DNA of 8,844 nucleotides, from assembly GCA_964585785.1 (NCBI GenBank), contig CAZPFL010000201.1, positions 1 through 8,844 on the forward strand. The letters run 5' to 3'. Below are positions 1 through 5,713 of this stretch, piece after piece (the stretch's first letter is position 1; every line of letters begins with the position of its first letter). This DNA comes from WHUA01 sp964585785 (lineage in GTDB: Bacteria > Pseudomonadota > Alphaproteobacteria > UBA8366). The notes under the pieces were generated by a model that searched no databases, was not told the origin of the DNA, and worked only from the letters and a program-made list of their open reading frames with translations. The position numbers and the translations under genes are program-made.

Positions 1-369
1 ATCGGGCTGGCGGCGGCCGGCGAGGCCCTCATCATCGGCAAGCAGTTCGGCCTCGACCCGGCGGTCATGGTCGACACGATCAACCGCTCGACCGGGCGCA
101 ACAACGCGACCGAGGTGAAATTCCATCAGTTCGTCCTGAGCGGCGCCTACAACGCCGGCTTCACCAACGGGCTGATGCTGAAGGACCTGACCACCGCGCA
201 GGACCTGGCGCGGGCGACCGGCGTCTCCGCGCCCTTCACCGCGCTGATACGCGAAGTCTACGCCGCGACGCTGACCCAATACGGCCCGGCCTCCGACCAT
301 ACCGAGGTGGTGCGCTGGCAGCTCGAGGCCGCGAAGGTCGATCTCGGGAAGAAGCCGGCCAAGAAATAG
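1..369 (+). CDS. Beta-hydroxyacid dehydrogenase-family NAD(P)-dependent oxidoreductase, C-terminal fragment (5' end outside window)
   Basis: The frame is open from base 1 to the TAG at 367-369, giving 122 residues with no start inside the window, so the N-terminal Rossmann domain and catalytic lysine lie to the left. What remains is the all-helical C-terminal domain of the 3-hydroxyisobutyrate dehydrogenase/6-phosphogluconate dehydrogenase-like superfamily. Family-typical stretches are the opening helix with GEALIIGKQFGLDP, STGRNNATEV, the GLMLKDL motif whose Lys-Asp pair lies in the cofactor/substrate cleft, and a final ASDHTEVVRW segment. Members reversibly oxidise small beta-hydroxy acids with NAD(P)+ in the cytosol. 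The exact substrate cannot be read from this fragment. The internal ATG at 67 is not a credible start because family similarity runs through the codons before it. The gene converges on trxB with a 25-bp gap. A second family member lies at 2377-3264, but the two differ in their C-terminal motifs. Confidence 0.85.
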   Translation: MGLAAAGEALIIGKQFGLDPAVMVDTINRSTGRNNATEVKFHQFVLSGAYNAGFTNGLMLKDLTTAQDLARATGVSAPFTALIREVYAATLTQYGPASDHTEVVRWQLEAAKVDLGKKPAKK

Positions 370-381
370 GCCGGATACCGG

Positions 382-411
382 GCGCGGCGGCGCGTTACTC
401 CGCCGCCGCGC
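382..411. terminator. Perfect GC-rich hairpin between converging genes (candidate bidirectional terminator)
   Basis: GCGCGGCGGCG (382-392) pairs perfectly with CGCCGCCGCGC (401-411) around the 8-nt loop 393-400. It starts 13 bp after the stop of the left-hand dehydrogenase and spans the last codons and stop (395-397) of trxB. An 11-bp all-GC stem between converging genes suits a two-way terminator or RNA 3'-end protector. Neither side has a U-tract, so it is not a canonical intrinsic terminator. The right arm also encodes the alanine-rich TrxB tail, so composition may explain part of it. Confidence 0.4.
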
Positions 412-1363
412 TGGTCGCGCCTTCCTGCGCGGCGAGGTACTTCTCGACCTCGAGCGCCGCCATGCAGCCCATGCCTGCCGCGGTGACCGCCTGGCGGAAG
501 ACCTTGTCCTTGACGTCGCCGGCGGCGAAAACGCCGGGAATGTTGGTCGCCGTGCTGTCCGGCGCGGTGCGGATATAGCCTTCCGCGTCCATGTCGACCT
601 TGCCCTTGAAGACCGCGGTCGCCGGGTCGTGGCCGATGGCGATGAATACGCCCTCGCAGGGAATGTCCGTCACCGCCCCCGTCTTGACGTTTCGTACGCG
701 TACGCCCGTGACGGTCAGCGGCTCTTCGGTCCCCAGGACCTCCTCGACAACGCTGTCCCAGACCGCGACGGCCTTCGGGTTCTTGAACAGCCGGTCCTGC
801 ATGATCTTTTCCGCGCGCAGCGAGTCGCGGCGATGGATCAGCGTGACCTTGCTCGCGTGATGGGTAAGGTAGATCGCCTCCTCGACCGCGGTGTTGCCGC
901 CGCCGACGATGCAGACCTCCTGGTCGCGGAAGAAGAAGCCATCGCAGGTGGCGCAGGCGGAGACGCCGAAGCCCTGGAATTTCGCCTCCGAGTCGAGGCC
1001 GAGCCAGCGCGCCTGCGCGCCGGTCGCGATAACCACCGCGTCGCCGGAATAGGTGTCGCCGCTGTCGCCCGTGGCGCGGAAGGGCCGCTTGGAGAAATCG
1101 ACATCGACGATCACGTCGCTGATCATCCGGGTGCCGACATGCTCGGCCTGCTTCTGCATCTGCTCCATCAGCCAGGGCCCCTGGATGACGTCGGCGAAGC
1201 CGGGATAGTTCTCGACATCGGTGGTGATCGTCATCTGCCCGCCCGGCTGGAGGCCGGCGACGAGCATCGGCTGCAGGTTCGCGCGGGCGGCATAAATCGC
1301 CGCGGTATAGCCCGCCGGGCCCGACCCGATGATGAAAACCTTGCTGTGATGGTGCTGAGCCAT
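395..1363 (-). CDS. trxB: Thioredoxin-disulfide reductase (NADPH, FAD)
   Basis: Cytosolic flavoenzyme of 322 aa, the usual length, that passes electrons from NADPH through FAD to thioredoxin. In order: FAD-binding GSGPAG (residues 13-18); GGQM (41-44); the redox-active CATC pair (137-140, Cys137 and Cys140) followed by DG; NADPH-binding GGGNTA (154-159); HRR (177-179), which recognises the NADPH 2'-phosphate; and the second FAD motif with AAGDV (280-284), continuing into VFRQAVTAAG. All residues expected for low-molecular-weight TrxR are present. GGAGG (minus strand, plus positions 1370-1374) lies 6 nt before the ATG and supports this start. The N-terminus has three consecutive histidines (4-6), and the tail is alanine-rich. 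It lies 100 bp downstream of the lactonase-like gene on the same strand, so read-through is possible. I found no convincing promoter of its own; TATTAC in the gap has no good -35 partner. Confidence 0.97.
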   Translation of the reverse strand: MAQHHHSKVFIIGSGPAGYTAAIYAARANLQPMLVAGLQPGGQMTITTDVENYPGFADVIQGPWLMEQMQKQAEHVGTRMISDVIVDVDFSKRPFRATGDSGDTYSGDAVVIATGAQARWLGLDSEAKFQGFGVSACATCDGFFFRDQEVCIVGGGNTAVEEAIYLTHHASKVTLIHRRDSLRAEKIMQDRLFKNPKAVAVWDSVVEEVLGTEEPLTVTGVRVRNVKTGAVTDIPCEGVFIAIGHDPATAVFKGKVDMDAEGYIRTAPDSTATNIPGVFAAGDVKDKVFRQAVTAAGMGCMAALEVEKYLAAQEGATSAAAE

Positions 1364-1463
1364 TCTTCGCCTCCGCCGCCTGCCTGATTACCGGAATTCC
1401 GCCGCCGCAGCAGGAGGTAATACGCCTTGGCCCGCGGATCAACCCGTCAGAAACGCAAGCCCG

Positions 1464-2273
1464 TCATTCCCAGTGCAACGGCTCGACATCGACCCGGACG
1501 GCAATGCCTTCCGTCGATTTCGAGGCGGCGGGGAAGCGCGCCATGACCAGGGGGTCGTGGCCCGCGATGATGTGCTTGGGCGACTCGGCGAGCGCGTGGA
1601 TCGTGCGGTAGCCCTCGAGCATGTGGCCGACGTTGAAGACAATCGGGAAGGGATTCGTGCGGAAGATATTGTCGTAATAATGCGTCGCGTCGGAGGCGAG
1701 CACGACCCAGCCCCGCTTGGTCCAGACCCGCAGGACCTGCAGGCCGTCGGTGTGGCCGCCGACATGATGCACGGTGATGCCCGGCGCGATCTCGCGCACC
1801 CCGCTGACGAATTCCACGCGGTCGTCATAGAGCGCGCGGACGATATCGACCACGTAATCGACGCAGAAGGGATGGCGCATCACCTCTTCGCGCATGTACT
1901 TGCCCGTGGCGTAGCCCATCTCGCGCTCCTGCAGATAAAGCTTCGCCTTCGGGAACATGCCGAGATTGCCGCAATGGTCGTAGTGCATGTGGGTCAGGAC
2001 GACATGCTCGGCCTTGGCGGCGTCGAGGCCGATGACCTGCAACGCCTCGGCCGGCGTACGGATGAGCTGGCGGCCGCGCTTCGCCGCCTCCTCGGCGTCA
2101 AAGCCCGTGTCCACGACATAGCTCGCCTTCTTGCCGACGATCGCCCAGATGTAATAGTCCATGGGCATCGGCACGTCATGCGCGTCCGAGAAGATGAAAT
2201 GCTCCGCCCGGAAGGCATTCCGCTGAGCGTATTTTATCGCATAGATCTCATAGGGTTCGGGCGCGTCAGCCAT
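1464..2273 (-). CDS. N-acyl homoserine lactonase-like MBL-fold metallo-hydrolase
   Basis: Protein of 269 aa with the metallo-beta-lactamase fold and a complete metal-ligand set: HMHYDH (95-100, the HxHxDH motif), His174 in GGHTDG, Asp195 in SDATHYY, and His239 in AGHDP. This binds two metal ions, usually zinc, that activate water for hydrolysis. The HMHYDHCGN motif, the tyrosine-rich SDATHYYDN segment and the length resemble the AttM/AiiA-type lactonase group. No signal peptide is visible, so it is probably cytosolic. AHL hydrolysis (quorum quenching) is only one option; many members open other lactones or have unknown substrates, and no luxI/luxR gene is present here. The start is supported by AAAGGA (minus strand, plus 2282-2287) with 8-nt spacing. 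It is divergent from the dehydrogenase at 2377 across 103 bp and lies upstream of trxB. The fold is near certain, the substrate is not. Confidence 0.88.
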   Translation of the reverse strand: MADAPEPYEIYAIKYAQRNAFRAEHFIFSDAHDVPMPMDYYIWAIVGKKASYVVDTGFDAEEAAKRGRQLIRTPAEALQVIGLDAAKAEHVVLTHMHYDHCGNLGMFPKAKLYLQEREMGYATGKYMREEVMRHPFCVDYVVDIVRALYDDRVEFVSGVREIAPGITVHHVGGHTDGLQVLRVWTKRGWVVLASDATHYYDNIFRTNPFPIVFNVGHMLEGYRTIHALAESPKHIIAGHDPLVMARFPAASKSTEGIAVRVDVEPLHWE

Positions 2274-2364
2274 TCCTGTTATCCTTTCCGCAGATGAGCG
2301 TCATACTTGAGCGCGAAGGCGTTCCCGGCCAGCATGGTAGCGGGAAGCGCGCAAAATGAAAAAT

Positions 2365-2369
2365 GGGAG
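2365..2369 (+). promoter_or_regulatory. Ribosome binding site fixing the dehydrogenase start at 2377
   Basis: GGGAG lies 7 nt before the ATG at 2377. An in-frame ATG at 2356 would add seven residues (MKNGRKP), but the GGGAG would then fall inside the coding region. The family's N-terminus normally begins a few residues before the GxGxMG loop, which also fits 2377. Confidence 0.7.
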
Positions 2370-2376
2370 AAAACCG

Positions 2377-3264
2377 ATGTCAGAGATCAAGGCCGTCGGC
2401 TTTATCGGCCTCGGCGTCATGGGCGAAGCCATGTGCCGCAACCTCGTCCGCAAATGCGGCAAGCCGGTGATCGGCTTCGACCGCCGCCCGGAGCCGCTCG
2501 AACGGCTGGAAAAGGACGGCGTTACCCGCGCCGACTCGATCGCGGACCTCGTCCGCCGCGTCGATCTCGTCCTGATCTGCGTCCCCGGCGAGCCGGAAAG
2601 CCGGGAAGTCTGCCTCGGCAAGGACGGCGTCGTGGAGAACGCCCGCGCCGGCCAGATCGTGGTCGACATGTCGACCGTGCCGCCCAAGGTCGGCCGCGAC
2701 GTGGCCGCGGCCTGCGCCAAGAAATCGGTCGACTTCCTGGACGCGCCGATTGCCCGCGCGCGCTTCGCCGCCATCGAGGGCACGCTCTGCATCATGGTCG
2801 GCGGCGACGAGGCGGTGCTTGAACGGGCACGCCCCTTCCTCGACACCATGGGCACGGACGTCATGCATTGCGGGCCCGTCGGCACCGGGCAGGTCATGAA
2901 GCTGATGAACAACATGATCGTCTTCGAAAACCTGAACGCCGTCGCCGAAGGCTTCACCATCGCGAAGCGCGCCGGCATGGACGGGAAACGCTTCCTGGAG
3001 ATCCTGTCCAAGGGGTCCGGCGACAGCTTCGTCGCGCGCAACCACGCCATGAAGTCGATGGCCATCGACGATCATCCGGAGAACGCCTTCCCCGTGACCT
3101 ACGCCATCAAGGATGTCAGCTACGCCGTGAAGCTCGCCGAGGAGGTGGGCGTGAATGCCCGCGGCGCCAAGCTCGTCATCGACATGCTGGAACAGGCCAA
3201 CAAGGCCGGCCACGGCGCCAAGTACAGCACGATCATCCAGCGTATCGTCGACGGGAGAATTTAG
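2377..3264 (+). CDS. NAD(P)-dependent oxidoreductase, 3-hydroxyisobutyrate dehydrogenase (beta-hydroxyacid dehydrogenase) family
   Basis: Complete 295-aa protein, the normal family length. It has the Rossmann nucleotide loop GLGVMG (11-16) close to the N-terminus, then DMSTVPP (98-103), the substrate-loop region DAPIARARFAA (122-132) followed by EGTL and MVGG (134-143), and GPVGTGQVMKLMNN (166-179) with catalytic Lys175. IKD (244-246) in the C-terminal helical domain matches the conserved Lys-Asp. Members oxidise or reduce short beta-hydroxy acids in the cytosol. In the textbook proteins (3-hydroxyisobutyrate, tartronate semialdehyde) the substrate loop reads SGG after DAP; here it is ARARFAA, so the substrate probably differs. 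An acidic residue (Asp35) lies at the end of the second beta-strand but is followed by two arginines, so NAD versus NADP preference is open. It is divergent from the lactonase-like gene and followed by a palindromic intergenic region. Confidence 0.92.
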   Translation: MSEIKAVGFIGLGVMGEAMCRNLVRKCGKPVIGFDRRPEPLERLEKDGVTRADSIADLVRRVDLVLICVPGEPESREVCLGKDGVVENARAGQIVVDMSTVPPKVGRDVAAACAKKSVDFLDAPIARARFAAIEGTLCIMVGGDEAVLERARPFLDTMGTDVMHCGPVGTGQVMKLMNNMIVFENLNAVAEGFTIAKRAGMDGKRFLEILSKGSGDSFVARNHAMKSMAIDDHPENAFPVTYAIKDVSYAVKLAEEVGVNARGAKLVIDMLEQANKAGHGAKYSTIIQRIVDGRI

Positions 3265-3284
3265 CCGTCCCGGTATCGTCGTGA

Positions 3285-3310
3285 CCCGCCTTGACGCAAA
3301 TCAAGGCGGG
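3285..3310. promoter_or_regulatory. FNR/FixK-type palindrome (core TTGAC-GCAA-ATCAA, 3291-3304)
   Basis: The arms CCCGCCTTGA (3285-3294) and TCAAGGCGGG (3301-3310) are perfect inverted repeats around CGCAAA. The core TTGAC-N4-ATCAA matches the TTGAY-N4-RTCAA consensus of the CRP/FNR family regulators FNR, FnrL, Anr and FixK. It is centred at 3297.5, about 120 bp before the ATG at 3418, and that gene is its only plausible downstream target. CATCAT (3326-3331), a 4/6 match to TATAAT, lies 21 bp beyond the core, nearly the spacing of a class II (-41.5) activated promoter. It starts only 21 bp after the preceding stop and could also fold as a terminator, though only GTTTG follows the stem. Both roles are possible. 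Confidence 0.5.
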
Positions 3311-3343
3311 GTTTGCCGCTGTCCGCATCATCCCGGCGAAACG

Positions 3344-3379
3344 CGGGCACGCCTGAACGTGAAAGTGAAAGCGTGCCCG
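3344..3379. repeat. Second inverted repeat in the 5' region of the exported-protein gene
   Basis: CGGGCACGC (3344-3352) and GCGTGCCCG (3371-3379) are perfect 9-bp arms around an 18-nt loop rich in GTGAAA. If transcription starts near 3339, as the FNR-type promoter model predicts, this hairpin would lie in the 5' untranslated leader about 38 nt before the ATG. It could be an RNA stability or translation element, a protein-binding site, or part of a dispersed alphaproteobacterial intergenic repeat. The sequence alone does not decide. Confidence 0.3.
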
Positions 3380-3417
3380 TGCCGGTTCAACACGATGGAC
3401 TTGGGGACGGCACCACG

Positions 3418-3795
3418 ATGCACTCACCTTCACGCGTTTTCCTGGGCGCGGCGCTCGCGCTCGCCCTCTTCACCACGGCCGGCGCCTCCGCCAGCTTCGC
3501 ACAGACGCAATCACAAGATCGTATCTACGGCAGCCAGCTGATGACGCCGCAGGAGCGCAACGCCTATCGCGAGCAAATGCGCAACGCGAAGACCGCCGAG
3601 GAGCGCGAGCGCATCCGCGCCGAAAACCATCAGCGTATGACCGAGCGCGCGAAGGAGCGCGGCGTGACCCTGCCCGACAACCCGCCGGCGGCGGGCATGC
3701 GTGCCAACCCGATGGGACCGGGCGGCGGCATGGGTCAGGGCATGGGGCAAGGCATGGGCCAGGGAATGGGCCCGGGTGGCGGCGGCCGGCGCTGA
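3418..3795 (+). CDS. Small exported protein with charged central segment and Gly-Met-Gly-Gln repeat tail
   Basis: Predicted 125-aa precursor that I cannot assign to a named function. The N-terminus has one Arg, then a hydrophobic segment (VFLGAALALALF, roughly 7-18) and an A-S-F-A-Q end, a good Sec signal peptide with cleavage near residue 28. The mature part begins with YGSQLMTPQERNAYREQ, followed by a highly charged helical stretch rich in Arg, Glu and Lys (about 45-80) ending GVTLPD. This pattern is familiar from conserved hypothetical periplasmic proteins and loosely resembles the CpxP/Spy-like helical style. The tail has six Met between GMR and the C-terminus, including four GM units, three followed by GQ. 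The frame stays open back to 3313, but those residues do not resemble a signal peptide and would cross the intergenic hairpin, so 3418 is chosen. No strong Shine-Dalgarno is visible; GGGGACGG about 9 nt upstream is the closest. It ends 9 bp from the convergent GGT-family gene. Confidence 0.75.
   Translation: MHSPSRVFLGAALALALFTTAGASASFAQTQSQDRIYGSQLMTPQERNAYREQMRNAKTAEERERIRAENHQRMTERAKERGVTLPDNPPAAGMRANPMGPGGGMGQGMGQGMGQGMGPGGGGRR
3727..3774 (+). repeat. Four tandem 12-bp repeats (GGNATGGGNCNN) encoding Gly-Met-Gly-Gln/Pro
   Basis: Units at 3727-3738, 3739-3750, 3751-3762 and 3763-3774 read GGCATGGGTCAG, GGCATGGGGCAA, GGCATGGGCCAG and GGAATGGGCCCG. They are in frame and encode GMGQ three times, then GMGP. 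Differences lie almost entirely at synonymous third positions, and the last unit changes Gln to Pro. This suggests old duplication kept at the protein level rather than a fresh slippage product. Copy number may vary between strains. Confidence 0.85.
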
Positions 3796-3804
3796 TCCAG
3801 GCGG

Positions 3805-5592
3805 CTAGCGGCCCACCGCGTAGCCTTGCATGCCGCGCGGGTTGGCGGCGGCGCGGAAAAGACCCTCGTCCTGCCGTGCCGCCGACAGCCGGCCTTCGGA
3901 CCAATCCTCACCTACCTCGAGACGATGGCCGCGCCGCTGCAGCTCGGCCATCGTGTCGCGTGGGAAGCGGCCCTCGACGACCAGGCGGCCCGGCGTCGCC
4001 GAGCGCGGATAGAACGACCCCGGATGGTGCTCGTTGTGGAAGGACGGCGCGTCGATCGCCTCCTGCAGGTTCATGCCATGCACCAGATGGCGGAGGAGGA
4101 AGATCGTCTGCCACTGGTCCTGCTGATCGCCGCCCGGCGTACCGAAGGCCATGCATGGATTGCCGTCCTTGACCGCCATCGACGGCGATAGGGTCGAGCG
4201 CGGCCGCTTGCCCGGCTCGAGCGTCGCCGGGCGGCCTTCCTCGAGCCAGAACATCTGGGCCCGCGAGTTGAGGCAGAAGCCGAGCTCGGGGATAACCGGC
4301 GAGCTTTGCAGCCAGCCGCCGCTCGGCGTCGCCGAGACCATGTTGCCGTCCTTGTCGATGACGTCGATATGGCAGGTGTCGCCCGAGGCCGGGATCTCGC
4401 GCCCGGTGGTCGGCTCGCCGATCCCGGCGGCGGCGCCCGCCTTCGCCTGCCCGGCCGCGACCAGCAGGTCGTAGTCGACCTCGGCGCCGTAACCGCCAAT
4501 CTTCCCCGGCCGGAATTGCAGCGACGCCTTCTCACCGACGAGCTTGCGGCGCTCGGCATTGTAGGCGGACGACAGCAGCGTCTCCATCGGCACCTCGACG
4601 AAATCGGGGTCGCCGTAGAACGCCTCGCGGTCGGCGAAGGCGAGCTTGGCGCATTCGGTGACGGTGTGCACGAAGTCAGGCCCGGTCGGGTCCATCGCTT
4701 CGAGATCGAAGCCGTCGAGCAGCGCGAGCTGCTGCAGCAGGACCGGCCCCTGCGACCACGGCCCGCCCTTGAGCACCTCGACGCCGCGGAAGGCGTAGCG
4801 CAGCGGCTCTTCGTAGCTCGCGCGCCAACGCGCCATGTCATCGCCCGAGAGCACGCCGTAATGCGGCTCGCCGGTGACGTCCATCATCGCGTTCTCGCGG
4901 CAGAAGGCATCGACCGCCTCGGCGACGAAGCCGGTGTAGAAGGCGGCGCGGGCCGCTTCGATCTGCGCGACGCGGTCGCTGCCCGCAGCCTTGGCCTCCT
5001 CCAGAATACGCAGCCAGGTGCCCGCGATGCCGGCGTTGCCAAGCAGCGTTCCCGGCGCCGGCACGCTGCCGCCGGGCATGTAGACCGCGGCCGAACTCTT
5101 CCAGTGATCGCGGAACATCGTCTCGACGGTGCGGATCGTCTCGCAGGCCCGCGCGACCAGCGGCGCGCCGCCCTCGGCGTAGTGAATCGCCGGCGCCCAG
5201 ACCTCTTCCAGCGTCATCGTGCCGTAGTCACGCAGCATCAGCATGTAGGCGTCGAACGCGCCCGGCACGACGGTCGCCAGCAGGCCGTTGCCCGGCACGA
5301 GATCGAGCCCGAGGCCGCGGTAGTGCGCGATGGTCGCGCCCGCCGGCGCCACGCCTTGGCCGCAGACCATGCGGTAGCTGTCGCTCGCCCGGTCATAGAT
5401 CAAAACCGGCATGTCGCCGCCCGGTCCGTTCAAATGCGGCTCGGCGATATGCAGCACGAAGCCCGCTGCCACGGCCGCGTCGAAGGCGTTGCCGCCCCGT
5501 TCCAGCATCGCCATGCCCGCCGACGAGGCCAGCCAGTGCGTCGTCGCGACGACGCCGAAGGTGCCGAGCAGTTCCGGGCGCGTGGTGAACAT
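3805..5592 (-). CDS. Gamma-glutamyltransferase-family Ntn hydrolase (probable acylase/amidohydrolase)
   Basis: Predicted 595-aa precursor of the GGT family, which self-cleaves at a threonine that becomes the N-terminal nucleophile of the small subunit. Family marks are ERGGNAFDAAVAAGF (31-45), EPHLNGPGGDM (51-61), TVVPGAFDAY (107-116), DTCHIDVIDKDGNMVS (405-420) with the predicted nucleophile Thr406, KRPRSTLSPSM (462-472), and GTPGGDQQ (484-491) at the oxyanion region. Cleavage before Thr406 would give chains of about 405 and 190 residues. Two glutamate-binding features of E. coli GGT look absent: the Arg of ATRDMF aligns with Ile88, and NNQMDDF is replaced by NSRAQMF. No signal peptide is visible, whereas classical bacterial GGT is periplasmic. 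It therefore resembles YwrD- or oxamate amidohydrolase (HpxW)-like members more than glutathione-cleaving GGT; the substrate is unknown. The 5592 start is supported by GGAG (plus 5599-5602, 6-nt spacing) and the promoter upstream; the frame stays open to 5694. Confidence 0.9.
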   Translation of the reverse strand: MFTTRPELLGTFGVVATTHWLASSAGMAMLERGGNAFDAAVAAGFVLHIAEPHLNGPGGDMPVLIYDRASDSYRMVCGQGVAPAGATIAHYRGLGLDLVPGNGLLATVVPGAFDAYMLMLRDYGTMTLEEVWAPAIHYAEGGAPLVARACETIRTVETMFRDHWKSSAAVYMPGGSVPAPGTLLGNAGIAGTWLRILEEAKAAGSDRVAQIEAARAAFYTGFVAEAVDAFCRENAMMDVTGEPHYGVLSGDDMARWRASYEEPLRYAFRGVEVLKGGPWSQGPVLLQQLALLDGFDLEAMDPTGPDFVHTVTECAKLAFADREAFYGDPDFVEVPMETLLSSAYNAERRKLVGEKASLQFRPGKIGGYGAEVDYDLLVAAGQAKAGAAAGIGEPTTGREIPASGDTCHIDVIDKDGNMVSATPSGGWLQSSPVIPELGFCLNSRAQMFWLEEGRPATLEPGKRPRSTLSPSMAVKDGNPCMAFGTPGGDQQDQWQTIFLLRHLVHGMNLQEAIDAPSFHNEHHPGSFYPRSATPGRLVVEGRFPRDTMAELQRRGHRLEVGEDWSEGRLSAARQDEGLFRAAANPRGMQGYAVGR

Positions 5593-5627
5593 GGGGAGCT
5601 CCGATCGATTTGGGGCGGGAAGGCGAA

Positions 5628-5656
5628 ACTCTAGCGGCTCGGTGCCGGAGCGGCAA
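5628..5656 (-). promoter_or_regulatory. Sigma-70-type promoter for the GGT-family gene
   Basis: On the minus strand, TTGCCG (-35, plus positions 5651-5656) and TAGAGT (-10, plus 5628-5633) are separated by exactly 17 bp. The -35 matches TTGACA at 4 of 6 positions and the -10 matches TATAAT at 4 of 6. Transcription would begin near 5621, leaving a leader of about 29 nt with a GGAG ribosome site before the ATG at 5592. This places the start downstream of the longer open frame to 5694. Confidence 0.55.
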
Positions 5657-5661
5657 TCACC

Positions 5662-5674
5662 CGTCAACTTGACG
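5662..5674. promoter_or_regulatory. Palindrome CGTCAA-C-TTGACG in the divergent promoter region
   Basis: A perfect 6-bp inverted repeat around one base lies between the divergent GGT-family and LACTB2-like genes, 5 bp upstream of the predicted GGT-family -35. It could be an operator serving one or both genes. TTGACG (5669-5674) also resembles a -35 element for the rightward gene, but no good -10 follows at 16-18 bp. A 13-bp site with short arms can arise by chance, so this is tentative. Confidence 0.25.
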
Positions 5675-5713
5675 CTTCCGCGCATCTCGGCCATGTCTCT
5701 GGTCAGCTATTTC

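Noticed and set aside
258..1442. 394-codon minus-strand frame overlapping trxB and the left dehydrogenase
   Set aside because: Arg/Gly-rich out-of-frame reading of trxB; it contains no motif and would override two genuine genes.
1464..2273. A quorum-quenching system built around the lactonase-like gene
   Set aside because: No luxI, luxR or other quorum-sensing gene is visible, and MBL lactonase-like proteins have varied substrates. Only the fold and the catalytic site are supported.
1473..2297. 274-codon plus-strand frame opposite the lactonase-like gene
   Set aside because: Antisense shadow; the minus strand encodes a full metallo-beta-lactamase ligand set.
2380..3213. 277-codon minus-strand frame opposite the complete dehydrogenase
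   Set aside because: His/Asp/Ala-rich shadow with no family features; the plus strand has the GLGVMG, DMST and KLMNN motifs.
3313..3417. 35-residue N-terminal extension of the exported protein
   Set aside because: It would run through the intergenic inverted repeat, looks charged and low-complexity, and would bury a clear signal peptide that begins at 3418.
3727..3774. CRISPR or minisatellite array
   Set aside because: The 12-bp units are contiguous and in frame, with mainly synonymous differences and no spacers. This is a coding repeat.
4306..5634. 442-codon plus-strand frame opposite the GGT-family gene
   Set aside because: Composition is typical of an antisense shadow (RR, RD, VAR runs), it has no recognisable motif, and it lies wholly within a well-supported gene.
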